Origin: Flaveria trinervia
Taxonomy: Eukaryota > Streptophyta > Magnoliopsida > Asterales > Asteraceae
DNA: 64,000 nt
Assembly: GCA_025506515.1 (NCBI GenBank)
Contig: CM046452.1
Coordinates: 102,330,559-102,394,558 of the forward strand
Direction of reading: 5' to 3'
The notes under the pieces: generated by a model
Databases searched by the model: none
What the model saw: the letters and a program-made list of their open reading frames with translations, nothing else
What the model was told of the DNA's origin: nothing
In this document: one piece after another, positions 1 to 14,549 of the stretch
How the letters are laid out: each line of letters begins with the position of its first letter
How positions within the stretch are numbered: the stretch's first letter is position 1
Program-made: the position numbers and the translations under genes

Positions 1-883
1 CTACTCAACGTTAATATTTTACATAAACTTAAATTTTCAAATCAATAATCCATTTTTAAATTGATTTGGTACTTACATATGTGAAAAAAATCTTTATACT
101 AGTCATTTAGTTTTCAAACTTACCACCATTTACATATATGTAAAACTTTATCTCATTGTTTTTTTTCATATACATACAGGTTCTACATATGTGTGAATCA
201 ACTATTTACATGTATGTAAGTCTTCAACACAAACTTAAACCAAATCATAAACTAAAATTCAAGCTAATTAATATAAAAACTTGAATCAAGACATAAAGTC
301 ATACCCTAAATTTAACCAAACGATTATTGAATTTTTGAGAAAATAGATTATTACATTTGTGTACGTAGAAAAAAAAATATATAGGTAACACAAAAAATAT
401 ATATGCAACATTAACAAACCATTTATTTCCATATATGTATAGGTAAAAAAAGATAACTGATTATATTTTTGTATGTAGTGAAATTGGATGCAAAATTAAC
501 TCAAATATATTAAACCATTATCAAAGTATCTTTAATACTTTTTATGAATATGAAAAAAAACCAAAAAACCGTCCAAAATCAATGCAAAGTTGACATTGAG
601 CACTAAAAGAAAAAAACAATTAAAAATCTTATCCAACTAAAAGAAGATAATTATGTAACTCCCTAAATTAACTATATAGAATTAAAAACTCATATTAAAT
701 ACATATATTAAAAGAACATACCACCCTTGTTATATTAATTAAAAAATAAATTTAATAAATAATAATCAATGGTTAAGATGTGTTTTCGTAGTTTTCACGA
801 TTTTTAGGAGTACTGAAAAAATCCTGGCCCTATCTCAATATATATGGTTAATGTGTTGATGTTGAACAAGGTTAGTAGACATA
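1..883. other. AT-rich intergenic sequence, no gene seen
   Basis: Low-complexity AT-rich DNA with many stops in all frames. Several short motifs of the form TACATATGTG recur between about 70 and 220, but no repeat unit, TIR or coding frame can be defined. Confidence 0.6.
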
Positions 884-1981
884 TCTATAACATATAATAA
901 AATATATATTTTTTGCATTTGTCCTTCTCTTATCCCAACATCTTGTCACTTGTTCTTTTGCTAGATATATCTACATATTAATTTTCCCTCCAAAAGTATA
1001 TTATAATAATTTAAATATTCACACAAATTTTTATTTGTTATTAGAAATAAATTTTATTAATTTCCGTATATCTCTATCTTATCTAATTTTTTTAAAATCG
1101 AACTATGTTTTTTTAAAAATAGTTTTTTATTAAGGAAAATAGAAATCATACCATTTAACTAAAATATAAATAATAAAAAACTAAAATTTTATATAATATG
1201 AAATTTTTCAACACACTAAACCTTTTTAAACAAATTATTTTAAATCGTTTTGTTTTTAAAAAAAGTTATAAACAGATGCAATTTTTTAAAAACTGTCTTA
1301 TTAAAACAACCAGAATCATTACAAATTGGGTTTCTAAAAAAACAAGATTTAAAAAAAATTATAAAAAAATTAGAGAAATAAAGCGAATTAAAAAAAAATT
1401 ACTATTTAGATAAGAGAGTTAAAAATAGTATAATTATTTTATTTCTTGAACTAGTACGTATATATAACTTTATTTATATTTTATATTAAATTATTATATT
1501 GTAACTCTTCGTGTTATTACTAAGTATAATTCGTTCAATTAATGGTTTTTAGCCTATCTATGTATTTATAAAGAAACTAAAATAAACATGAAACAGTTGT
1601 AAGACATTATATTTAACTTCTTATTTCTCTATATTGTTAATAATAATATTGAATACTAATAATACTACTCGTACCATATTCAAATTAGAATGTATAATTT
1701 GTTAATTTGAAAACCTATTTTATTAAAAACACACTTTAGAACACACAAATTTTATAAAATAAAGAATACAAAGAACTTTTTTTTATCATTTTTCTTAATA
1801 AAAAATATATTTAAAAATCATATTTTTTTTCGCATAATTGTTTATTTACTTAACGTACCTATTTGTACGTAATTATAATCATATTTTATCTTTAAACATA
1901 ATATTATAATGTGTAAATTTTTGTTCTAATTATTTAATATTTTATTTATTTAATTCGTGTAATACACGGGGACTAACCTAG
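884..1981 (+). mobile_element. Non-autonomous Helitron
   Basis: The 5' end reads TCTATAACATATAATAAAA after an A. The 3' end has a short hairpin (CGTGT aa TACACG, about 1954-1967) followed by GGGGACTAACCTAG and then a T, which fits a Helitron that starts TC, ends CTAG and sits between A and T. No Rep/helicase is encoded. A 71-codon open frame at 1198-1413 is a lysine- and phenylalanine-rich chance frame in poly-A sequence. A diverged relative lies at about 14550-15688 and shares both ends and interior blocks. Confidence 0.7.
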
Positions 1982-2131
1982 TAGACTATAGTAACATGTC
2001 ATAGCATACAATAAAGACACACAATAAAGGGTAATAAATGAAACTCTAAGAGAAGATTGTGTATATATCTAACATTTTTCATCAATGACTTTATTAACAC
2101 CGTGATATTCAGACTCGGTGCTTGGACATGA

Positions 2132-4821
2132 TGTCACACCCTCAAAATCCACTTGCGGAGTTTTACCGCGAGGCGTGTAAACAAACCAGGATCACAGTCA
2201 ATAGTTACTCAGAACGATTCTATATGCCATAATTTAAATGAAATTATCCAAAGTAAATAAATTAAAGAGTGCGGAAGCGTTTTGAAAATAACCCAAAGTA
2301 ATAAAAGTATATTTGTGGCAAAACACGTGCCAATCCCAAAAGAGTAATCAATAACTATTAAAATAGTAAAATGTCTTGAAGACCGTGTCATAGAATGCAG
2401 TGGACCATGCAGTGCTCCTATGGCAAGCAAGCTAATGACCTGAGAATAACATACTAAAATGTCAACACAATGGTTGGTGAGTTCAAGAGATATTCAAATA
2501 TAAACAGTTTGATAATAGAGATGTACAAGTAGCGTATTGTAACAGATAGCTAGTCCATAACAATAAATATTATTTCATAGTGATTTCGCAATTGAAGCTG
2601 ACTGTGTTACGTTGTTGCCTCCTGCCACGACTTAACAGGTCGTGACAATGTTCATTAGGACAACTTGCACCGGTTGACCTCGAGTCACACAGGTGGGGCT
2701 CGTCAGACCAGTAGTACTACCCAAATTTCCCCGCTAATCAATATTAACAATTCGAAAGTGTGAGGACTCTCCATGATATCAACACTATATAATATTGTAC
2801 ACAACTTAAATACATAAAGTGTTCGTGATTTACCAGTATGCTATCTCCCCCAAGAGAGTAAATAAAAAAAGTGGGGCCTGAACTCACCTGATATGCGTTT
2901 AGATACACAGGGTTTGACTTGTCAAACAGAATAGACAGACAACCTTTAGAGGTTACCTAGATCATATAAGTGCATGAGTACGTGTAATCAAAGAACATGT
3001 GAAACCCTAAGTACACTACAACCAAGGACTCAAGATTTCAAACAAAATAGACAATGTTTGACCTAGTTGACCCGTTTGACCCGTTGGTGACTTTATGTGT
3101 TGTAAACCATTCAAGTAATCATACACATCTGTTATGTATTGTTAACATTCAAATAGATCATATGTATGCTATATCATCCAGGTGTAACACTTAGATCATC
3201 ATTCAACCAAGTATCATACAAGTCATGCGAATCTAGAACATTAACATACCACTAGTTATACACAACTAACATGTCACACAGAGATCAAACCACTCACTAC
3301 ATGCCATGTGAAGCCACTCACGACTACACATCCTAAACCCTGCCAATCCTACTAGTAGGGGCCTCAGATTCGCACGCGTGTATGATGATCATAACCATAT
3401 TCATTATCCATATGCATTGCATTCCACAACATTCCAACAATCAATTACCAGTCCCAAACATGATGTCCTACTACTAAACAACATCCAAACCATACATGAT
3501 CATAAATGTCCAAATATCATTCATGATTACCCCGGCATTACATACAACCAAATTACCATGTTCTACCACATTAGAATCTATCCATGATCATACTAACATG
3601 TTCCTAACATCCCAAACATGTTTAAGCTATCATTTTTCAGACTTTAGGCAAATAAAGTTTCCCTTTTGGAAAGTACATCCAACAACTATCACCATCCAAT
3701 GTATTCATGAATTCATCATAATTATACCATTTCAAGCTCCATACAATATCTAGACATGATCAACAACACCTAAACACCATAATCCAACAATCTTCATAAA
3801 CATAATTCAACATTAAAGATTTCTAGCATTCATAACAACAATCTAGCATCTAATCATCATCATGAATACATCCATAACATCATACCATCCATAATTCAAC
3901 ATTACATGCAAAATAAAGTTACTATTCTTAGTAACCTATGAACAATGCATCAAAATCCCAACTTTCTTGCATAATCAATGTATTCTAACATTCATACAAC
4001 CTATTAATCATCAAACATTCATCAAACAATCATCCATCATGCATAATCATGGCATTTTCGAATTAGGGTTTGTTTCATACACAAGGTTCATGATTAATCC
4101 ACTAAAAACATAAAATTCATGCATAATCGACGTTAACTAACATGTATTTAATCTAACTAACATACTAACATCATCAACCAATATCAATTTCGACTCCATG
4201 AAGGCCAATTCACGAATTAGGGTTCGGCCCTAAACAAAAACTCACAAAAACATGAAAAATCTAACCTTTAAACGTGTATTAACTTGCAATTGATGATTCC
4301 TACGTGTTGTATGCCTTGTAATCGAATCAAATTGAGGTTTTGATGCTTGTTCTTGGCTGATTTTCGCAAAGGGGTGGGTTTAGATGGGAGATCGCGGCCG
4401 AAGGGGTGGCTTGGGGCTAGGGTTTTGTTTTATTTACTTTTAATTTACATATTTACCCTTTTAGCCCATGTAATTTGTATTTTATAAAAACTAAGCTTTA
4501 AACTCTTTGTAAAGTGTTTTTAACTTTATAATATAAAGATATAAACTTATGAAAATCATTATATATCTTATCTTTATAAAAACACAAGACATACGAACAA
4601 ATAGGCACGTTTCCGCGTTACGCGATTAATTTTCTAATTAACCTTTTATAAATGTGTAAACACATAAACATAACCCAATACTCACATAATCACTTAGATT
4701 CACACCAAATTAACATTATCCATTATTATTAGGTCACCAACGTTAAACGACAACTAGTGTGTGCTCACGACACGTAACGAAACTAACGGAATTTGGTAAC
4801 GGAAATTTACCGGATGTCACA
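2132..4821 (+). mobile_element. Solo LTR, family B, copy 1
   Basis: The sequence starts TGTCACACCCTCA and ends GGATGTCACA, that is TG...CA. It is flanked on both sides by the same five bases, CATGA (2127-2131 and 4822-4826). There is no primer-binding site, polypurine tract or gag-pol, so this is one LTR left by recombination between the two LTRs of a retrotransposon. The strand follows the TG-to-CA reading. It shares ordered blocks with the LTR at 50620-52786: a GGTTGGTGAGTTCA block, an AGATAGCTAGT block and a TTCGAAAGTG.GAGGACT block. The parent superfamily is not shown; Ty3/gypsy is likely from LTR size and the TGTCACACC start. Confidence 0.88.
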
Positions 4822-7260
4822 CATGAGACAATAGCTAGCCAAGCGTTTGGAATACCAACAATCCAAGATAACGGGTTATCACCCGACCCAAAACAAGAAG
4901 TGATACGAAATGTACTTGGATGTCTTCCCCAATCAACATTTGAATAGAATATGTGACCATAAGTGGATAACACATATTGTTAAAGCCCGTGATATAATGT
5001 GCCACTTATGTAACATATAATACACCTCAGAGCGTATTGAACTTTAGAGAGAAACATATTAAAAATATGCGAGTTTATATATATATATCATTTGTATTGT
5101 ATATTTATATTTTATAACCAAAAGAAAGATATATGAAATATTAGAAATCTTAAGGCAATAGTAAATTTTGGAATAATTATGGTTGAAAACTTAGAGATTT
5201 TTTAATCATGCTACATAAATTTAATAACCATGTTCATTCTTATATACATCTAACTATATAAGAAACTCATTTATTACATATGTAATATAAATTTAAAATA
5301 TTAAAATCATTAGATTTTATAAATATTGTATATTTTACATGTCATTAGCCATTGACAAAATAATAGATACTGAACGTTAATTAATTATAAATAACAAATA
5401 ACAAAAATCAATTATAAAATCATATGAAAATAAGATATAACAAAAAATCTTATTATTTAGCAGGTTTTATAAAATTCAATAAGAATATTTTTAAATATTA
5501 TATATTATTTATTCATTTTACAACTTTAAATTTATTTTAATTTAATATGTTAGATACTACACACGGGTTGAAATAAAATATTATATAATAGATTATATAT
5601 ACATGTATAATCTAATATATGTTATAGATAAAATATCATAACAAACATATTTAAGGTATGAACGATAGTATAAAAATGAAAAATCTTTTATTGTTCATAA
5701 ATATACATAAACTTTATATATATATATATAAGATGTTTTAGTTTAAACAATAATTAGTTATAAATTAAACTATATTTTAACGAATTTAAGTTTTATTAAA
5801 ACATTTTAAATAAAATGTATTTATTTCTAGAAAAAAATTATCTTGATTATTATAGTATGAGATGAGAGTTATTATGAAAACTTTTATTGAAGTAAAATTT
5901 TTAAACAAATTATAAATTTATTATGATGATTACACATAAAAAAAAATCCTAGATGAAGCCTAAATGAAGATAACCTAAACATGCTAAAAAATGATCATGT
6001 GGCTATAGTTATTTGAATTTATTAGAGTAGATTTATAGACTTATAGATATAGATACTTAAAATTGATTACATGTGTTAACTTATGTTATCACCACATTCT
6101 TCTTCATATTCATTTTTACGTTTAAACTAATTATTTATTTTTTAAAGCCAACTAACCAGTTTTCAAAAATTTATTTTTCTCTCTTATATTATTAATCTAA
6201 GTCCTTATTAAATTAATAATTTTAAAAACACAATTTCATTAAAATAAAAACGGTGTATTTTGATTAGAAGATACACTTTTTTGAAAATAATTTAAACTAT
6301 TATGTTTTTCTATGACATCATAATTTTTTAAATTAAAAACTATTTTAAAATTAATATTTTAAAAAATATATATAAATTTTATATAAAACCATTATTAACA
6401 ACATTAAATTTTTAAAATTTAATTAAAACATGGAGTAGAAACAACGAGATTTAATTTAAAATAATTTTTCAAATTTTTTTTTAAACGAATGTACTTAAAA
6501 TAATAAAATAAACTTATTAATATGTAATTTTAATCGTATCTTTGTATTAGAATAATGTCTTAAATTTTCTAACTCTTCATTAATATATATTTGTAAATTT
6601 ATTATTCAATTGATGTAAAACACATTGTTATAGTCTAATGTCATATATTCTCTTACTCTATCTTGCAGTTTAATAAAATATAGCTTTATCTTGTAGTTTA
6701 ATAAAATGTAACCCGTTATAAAAGATACTTTTTAAAGTTTTTTTAGGTTATCGCAATTTGATATATCTTTACAAAGAATAAAGTTATACTCGATAGGCAA
6801 TCAAATAGGCCCCAAGCATTATTTCACTATTTAATGATTTTGTATGTGATTTGTTTAATTGGACGTTGACATATTGATATTTGGGTGGGGAGAAAGAAAG
6901 GTCAATGAAAGAATATCATACCAAAAAGAACATATATTTGATTAAACATTTTGGTTGGACGAGCTTTTTTCAATAAAACTATTATATAAAAATATGCAAG
7001 TTAATGTCAATAGATTAGAGATTTAGTGTAGTAAGTAGTGTACCATGAATGTTTGTTCGTTTATTGTTCGTTTTGGGCTCAGCCCAAGCCCTACATCAAA
7101 ATGTCTGTTCGTTTGCTCCTGCTATACCACATGAAAAATCTTGATTCAGGCCCATTTGATTAACAACTAAAGTCGGTGGAAAAACGTGATAGCGAGATAA
7201 TAATATAATCACACATAGAAGTATAATACAATTAAGTTTCGCTTGCTGGGAAGTTATCAC
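4822..7260. other. AT-rich intergenic sequence; possible decayed Helitron
   Basis: No gene is seen. Sequence from about 6050 to 6640 resembles the Helitrons elsewhere in the window: an imperfect hairpin at about 6612-6625 is followed by a TAGTCTAAT-like end. The 5' end cannot be fixed, so the element is not called separately. Confidence 0.4.
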
Positions 7261-7469
7261 CAATGTTTTCATAATCGGATGATATAGTAAACCGGACGTC
7301 TTAGCGGTTCACTGATCGGACCGGTTCAACATATATAAAACCGATTCAACCGGTCCGACCACCGGTTCTATGCCAAAACGGTTTTAAGCACCGAACCGGA
7401 CCGGATTGGAGTTGGGCTTCCGGTCCAACTAGTGGGAACGGCCGGTCCGATCCGGTTTTCAAAACAATG
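7261..7469. mobile_element. hAT-type MITE, CAATGTTTT family, copy 1
   Basis: This is a 209-bp element. Its left end is CAATGTTTTCATAATCGG and its right end, read inward on the other strand, is CATTGTTTTGAAAACCGG. The flanks are GTTATCAC and GTTGTCAC, an 8-bp target duplication with one mismatch, as expected for hAT. The interior is rich in CCGGTT/CGGACC subterminal repeats. Short open frames across it are not genes. Confidence 0.8.
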
Positions 7470-8410
7470 GTTGTCACGATCCTAAATATCACAAAATGGA
7501 CACCAAACACGTTGTAAATGTTATCATTCCAACGTATTAGTGGATAGTTACCCACGCTATGTGACAGGTTGATCTTTGTTAAAATTAAGCTCGACGTAGA
7601 GTGGATTATATTCATTGAAGAAGATGATATCACGTCATTAAAGTAATTACATGAAACAATAGCTAGTTTAAAAACAAACGATCACAATATATTTCATGAA
7701 CCACTTTGGATATCGAGTATGACAGTACAAAAATATAAAATAATATGTAACTAAAATAAAAGAATAAAAAACTTTACGCATCAACATGTTATACAATGCA
7801 AATAAGCGGTTGTACTATATGAAATTTAAATCACATGTATTGATCTGATGTGGATTTTTTAATTGGTTTAGGCAGTTTATATCAAAAGTTGCGTGTTGTA
7901 TACGTGCAATGGTTCATATGAAGATAGCCACTTGAATTTTACGATGTCACATGATCATGATTCTAACAAGCTGTTGATGTCGAATAATTCATACTTCTAA
8001 TATTCATCATCGGGTACCTAATATATCGATTAAACCATTTGATTACAGCCTCTCATGCACGAGGCTATGTTTCTCTTCCACATGATTTGTCGAGACCTTT
8101 TGCCATACAATTGCATACAATATGTATAATATATACCTATATAATACACCTATATAATAACATAATATGATAATACACTTATACAGATATATCAAACCAA
8201 GAAGACAATAGGGCCCACTGGCCCAATATGTATGGATATTGGGTTGTTTGGGCCCGTTAAGGTTAGTTTAGCTTAGTTACCCAGCAAAGTTGATATTTAT
8301 GTGTAATATATATTCATTTCCTATATACACAAATCCATATGTATTTTGTCACTACTTTGAGTGACAACATATTGCATGGATTGAAGAGTTTTAATAACAA
8401 TTGACTATGT

Positions 8411-8600
8411 TGACCAAAAGTGTGAACTTTGACTTGGTAATTTGCATTATTTTTATACCATTTGGTTGATTATACTACTATAACACGCTCCATTTATTAT
8501 TCATCACCAAAAAGTCTAAAATTTGACTTGGTTAATTTGCATTTTTTGATTTGTTTTTGACCAAAAGTCTGAATTTTGACTTGGATTATTTATTTTTTAT
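8411..8600 (+). repeat. Degenerate three-copy repeat rich in TTGAC
   Basis: The phrase ACCAAAAGT..GAA.TTTGACTTGG, followed by an AT-rich TAATTTGCATTTTT block, occurs three times: about 8411-8455, 8504-8550 and 8558-8600. Each copy holds a TTGAC core, the core of WRKY-factor W-boxes. Function is unknown, and no gene starts nearby. Confidence 0.6.
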
Positions 8601-10422
8601 CCCTAATACAATACTTAAAAGTTATAATTTAGTCTTTATAGACGTTATAAAAAATCCACCAACTTGAAGTTGTGTGGATGCAAGATTTAGTGAATCTTCC
8701 GGTAACTGTAAGTAGAAAAGTTACTACAGATAGAGAATGATTCATTTTAAGATACATAAAAAAATTGGCATCCTAATTTTTTGTAGTAATATAATATTAT
8801 AATTGACCATTATAAATTGTTTTTCTTTTTAATTATAAAAACAAATGGCTTAAAATTTGTGAATACCTAACGGTTGGCTTTTTGTCCTTTTCTAACTTTT
8901 ATATATAATACTTTTTTATTTATTATTTGTTTTTGAGGTATTTTTATTTTTTATTTTCTATTACAACTTTTAAAACATAATATCTTATAAGTTTCTGATA
9001 TGCTAACGTCTTATTTGTATCTATGTCTCGTTATATATTATATTTAAAGTCAAGTACGATCAAATATTTGTTTTATTATAACTTTTATTTTACGATTTTA
9101 CATTTCAATATAACTTTGATTACTAGTTGTTTCAACGCTTGTCAGATTAACACTTTGAAATGACCATTTGTCATTTTGTCCTGTTTTTATCTCACAACAA
9201 CGTATACTTAAAAGGTTATGCATTTTCACTACACATAATAATGAGAGCATTTCAATTCAGAACCCTAATCTGCCATTTATTCAAAAACATATTATAATCA
9301 TTTTTCAACAAATTAATTCTCAGTTATTTATATACATACATACCTTTACTAAATGTGGACCAAGAGTTGATGTCGATTTATAAGTTATAACCTTATCTTC
9401 AATCATGTGATGCTTACAAATCATAATAAATTAACAAATCATAAAATTAATGATATTATATGACAAAACAAAAAAAGATTGAAAAAAAAACCATCAAACA
9501 AAAGGTCTTAGCTCTTAAGGATCACAATAGACATTTATCGTGTGAACATGTCCACGTAGTAGAGGCCAAGAAAATACATTGCTTTATTTAAAGAACTATT
9601 CCAGCACCACAAAGCAAATATATAAAAATAAAAATTGAACATATCACATAAAGAATTATAGAGAATAATAAAAAAGAATAATTAAGAAAAACAATATCTT
9701 ATTGCGTCGACATGTTGGCGCCCAAGGTTTTCACATGGTGGGTCTATATTTCAGCTTCACGCTATCTTGTTGTGTCGTTGTGTTAATGTGATAGCGCTTG
9801 ATGTCGAATGTCGAAGCCATAAACTTAGTCATCCCAAGTACAATAGTGATCCAAAAGACCTTGATGCTATAGGACACTTTTATTTTCTTGTAGTGTTTGA
9901 ATACATTTCTTTTTTAATTTCTCCAATCAATTCCATGGCAGCTGACTTAATTTTAAATTTTTAATAAATAACGAAATTCTTTATTGGATAATGGTATATT
10001 CATATAAAAGTTCTTTATTGTATGATTATATGTTGACGGACCAAAAGAATTTATTAGGAGGGTTATATACATATCTCGTTTCTTTATTATTTTCTTGTGT
10101 TGATAGTTAATAAGAAAGAACATGGTTTTGTCTCATTTTCCATGCATGCCAGCTTAAAAGCCATTACTCTTTCATTAATTCAGTTTTCTCAGAAGAAGCT
10201 TCCTTTGAATGTAAGGAACCGTCATTTGTCTTTCTGGAAAAACAAGGCTGTAAAGACCATAATAAAAAGTCTTAAAGCTGCATGTTTCCAATTAATTTTT
10301 GGCCCCAAAATTCAATTGACAGTATAAAGGGGTATGGGTAGGCTTGCCTCCATCCAAAATTGTATTATAAAATGCTATATTCTTCTTACATATTATGCAC
10401 CGCGACGGTATCTAAGAACGAC

Positions 10423-10538
10423 TATGTTACGTAGCCGGTTATGTTAATTACCCTTCTACCGTCTTTGTTTGGATGACTTGTATGTTACGTAGCCGGTTAT
10501 GTTAATTACCCTTCTACCGTCTTTGTTTGGATGACTTG
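10423..10538 (+). repeat. Perfect 58-bp tandem duplication
   Basis: Two adjacent identical copies, 10423-10480 and 10481-10538, begin TATGTTACGTAGCCGG and end GGATGACTTG. No mismatch is seen between copies, so the duplication is young or an assembly artefact. It lies in non-coding DNA. Confidence 0.9.
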
Positions 10539-13500
10539 TTAACCGGCGAACTGGACATTTGAGCAAATCATGTTTTTTTTCTTCTAAAATCTTATTATGG
10601 TTTATTTCTTTCAAACTCTATTCTATTTATTTTAAAGCGACTGACTTGTTGATCGATAATTTGACAGATTGAATTTTAATTACTATTTACTATTTTTTTT
10701 TCAAACGGCGATTTACATACTAATCTATCAATGCTTCTAAATTACATCAACTCCTAAGCTACTTTATGTTAGGAATTGAACTCTATTGTTTGTAAAGATT
10801 ATTTGACTCTTATCATTATGCTATGAACCTAATATTTCATAAAAACATTCACATTGTGGATTTGTGTCTAACTTATATTCTTTTTAGGGGTGAAAATTGT
10901 ATATATTGCCGTGTGTTACAAGACATTAGAGCTTCCAACAATAGGTGTGAAAATTTAAAGAGAAAAAGACATGATGAGGTGGAGCATTGATTAAGTTAAA
11001 ATTTAAATTTGCACTCGAGAGGGTATGGGTGGCCAAAAACACAAAAGAAAATAAAATATGGTATGGGCTCAAAATGTATCAACGACCGTTGGGCTCCAAA
11101 ATAAACTCATTGGTGGGCCAATTGATATTCGTTTTTCACATGCCCAACTTAATATTGCAGTCAAGCTTGGAAGATATAAAAAACTATATAAAAAATAGTG
11201 TTTTTAAATAAAATTGGGGTTTGAATCTTTATATATGTATTAAAACTTGTGTTCCATAGTACACAGGGTTTAAATTTTCTTTTTTAAAATCAGGGGTTTG
11301 ACTTTTGCAAAGAAAATGAAGTCCAAATTTATTATAAAGATTAAAAGTCAACGTCTGTGCCTACATGCAATTTTGTGCATTTAAGATCCAAATAATGCAA
11401 TTTCCGAGTAATTAGAGTGATATTTTAGAAGCAACTTGCATGTCTCTAGCTTTCTTTTACCCAATTGGAGGACACATTGAGCATCCTGTGAGTTCAACAA
11501 CTTTTTCTTGCAAAAAGGCATAAATTATGTTTAATTTGTCATTAGCAATATCGTGCAAGTTAAGGCAATATATCTTTGTCAAAATTAACACAAGACGCTA
11601 TTTCTTATAATAATTTTTACAGACTTAATCACATTTGGTTAAATATATCTACAGTATATCTATAGTTTATTGGTTGAAAGTTTAATAATATAGTTAAGTT
11701 AAATAATCTATAGATTCTTAAAATAGGGTTTTATATAGATATATAAAAACAATTTGGGTTAGAGCTTTTGAAATAGGCAGTTAAGCAAACATTCATGTAT
11801 TTTTAATTGAGAGATTTTACCTAGATGATAGAAAAACTCTTTCGCTTAGGTGTTTACCACCACACCCACAAGTGAGGTACGTATTTCGTCCAAACGGTTT
11901 GGAAATTTAAATTTGTGCAACCACAAACGCTAGAAAGTAGTTGAAAATCTTATCAAATACGAGTGTCAATTAAATTCTATTTGTTATGTTTAATTTTGGG
12001 TTTTTTTATCTGTTATACATATACCTACTATTGTGATGATTTTATGGCTTTTAAAAGAAATACCGAATGACATGCTTTGAAAATGTTTCAAGTGACGTTA
12101 AATTCTAACCTTAGGACCCTACCAATTTTCGTAGTGATATATGTTAACCTAGGACACATCGATGGTTTGGTGCAACAACGTGTCACTTTTAATTTTTTAA
12201 GGTTTCATATGTATCATCAAGGATATATTGTATCATATTTGCTCTTTTATGTATTTAGTAATAGTATAATAAAATATGTAAGTTTGTGGGTATGCCGTAT
12301 GGGCTAGCCAACTTCGTTGACGGATATCAGCTTAAGGATTGGTGTATTTTCCAAGAGGATTTTCTGTACATTTTATTTAAACAATGACGAAGATGAATTT
12401 CTCCATACATTTTGTATTCATGGAATAATATTACGAACAATAATTGTTTGAGAACGACTTGTCAATTAGCGATATGTTATTTTTTCTTAAAATGCGTGGA
12501 AAATGTTGTATCTTACAAGAAATATAATTAATGTAACTTAACTATGATATCCAATATAATCCCAAAATTATTGTTTAGATGACATAATATATATCCTTCT
12601 GTGGGTATTTTGAGATTAGGTGGTTTAAAGAAAAGGTGTTTTAATCTTCTTTTTCGATTCGGTTGCATAACTAATTTACCATGCCTTCTCTCTCTTTATG
12701 CAATACACCAAAGAATAATTGAAATCAAAGAATACTTGTAATCACAAAGTAATCAAAGAAAATTTACAAAAAAAAATGAATATCATTCAATTCAGATCAG
12801 TTTGAAATCTCATTCCCCTCTTCTATAACTCTATTCATACCCAAATTGACCTAAGAAACTTGTAACAAACATTTTACACCTTAACCCCTAAACAAACAGA
12901 AAACAACACAAATATTCCTTGAACTTCACAAGAAGTGAAAACGGCACAAAAATTGAAAAAGATTACAAATACGTTGAACATCACAAAAACAAAAAACAGT
13001 ACAAAAACTAACATATTATTTTTGACTTTTAACTCTCATCGCTCTCTCTGTTGAAAATCTTTGGTTTTAATCAACAAATTAATAATATGAAACGCATGAC
13101 AGAAAATTTTCATAAAATGTCATCTAATTACAATTTATCAAGAAAAATATCATAAAAAAAACTTTCTCCACAGACAAATATAGATTTGAAAGTTTCAAAA
13201 TTACGATGAAGAAGCTTCTTTTGATAGGTGTCGGCAATAAATAATATCGGCAGCCCACAAATGGAAACTGAGAATGAGAGACAATGTGTGACAATAAATA
13301 TGTATAATTGTATACATAGTTTTTTATAGTGAACTAATAAATTTAACAACTAATTTTATTAAACAATTTTGTGGATTAAATTTTATCATATAATTATACT
13401 TAAGATAAGGTAAAGTATGTATGAATAGGTAAAACAAAGATTATGCTAAAATAAATATGCCCTTATGCGTATTCATTTTTATTTCAAAATAAAAAAAATT

Positions 13501-14549
13501 TGTGTAGGTCAATTATTTTAGTCTCAAAATCTTTTTAGTTATACTTGTTTTTTATAACATCTAATAAATGCATGAGATTTTATTGTATTTAGTTTGATAT
13601 TATTAAATATTTTTTTACGTTTAAAACATCATTGGAGTCACCGTTAGCTACAAAACAATGACGTGTCAAAAAAAGTATGGGACAAATCAAGATAAGTAAT
13701 CCATAAATGTTTTTGAAACCGTACTTTGTATGATAGATCAACATGAAAGCATGCATGTAGTTTCAACAACCATTCTAGATTAGAAAATTTTAATAATTGT
13801 CCAACTAAATTGTTCTAGCATTCTGTACACTCTTGTTCAATGTATAGTTTACGATAATCATAATCGTACAATATGCTTAGATGTTGTATCTTGGAAGACG
13901 GACTGGTTCACCTAGGTTGTTCGAAACTGTTTTAACTTTTAAGTTTATAAGAACAACATTCATCTCATGACCTCCTACTAGTTACGTGCATCGTTATTAG
14001 ACCGTCCACAATAGAATGTTTTTAGCCCTTCAAGAAGCATCAACGTGACAAATAACTAGGTACGTTCTTTGAAGTGTTTACTTTGTAGAGTACACATGTA
14101 GGAACAAGACATGGTGAAGATGCAAGAGAATGAAAGTGTAATGTTGAATAGTAGAGAACACCAAGCAAACAAGCCCTCCAACCAATCCTAGCTCCTAGCT
14201 AACAAGTATATTTAACATGATTTTTCTTATTAAACAACATTTCTAGTTATGCTTTTTTTCTAATTATTTTTTTCATAAATATCTTATTTGATATCATATT
14301 TTGGATTTTTTTTTCTAATTAATCCCTTTTTTATCTCTGTTTATAGGATTTAAGTTCCATACAATCTTGACTAGGTTAAACTTAATTTATACTTTTTACA
14401 TATTACTGTTTTCAAACTTTAAAATTTGCACAGGAAAACACAAATGTCTTTAAAAACTTTGTATTTTAACTGCAACACTTAGACACTTATTATTATTATT
14501 TTAACTTTCCATATAAAGTTACACAGGAAGACAACTTAAATTATAATAA

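Larger units (their letters stand above)
7470..14549. other. Intergenic sequence, no gene seen
   Basis: No open frame here looks conserved. It holds a degenerate three-copy repeat at 8411-8600 and an exact 58-bp tandem duplication at 10423-10538, listed separately. Several frames of 60-75 codons (around 9168, 9767, 10097, 10987, 12077 and 13128) lack recognisable motifs and have AT-rich composition typical of chance. Confidence 0.5.

Noticed and set aside
1198..1413. 71-codon Lys/Phe-rich frame
   Set aside because: It lies inside a non-coding Helitron, and the relative at 14550-15688 does not keep the frame open.
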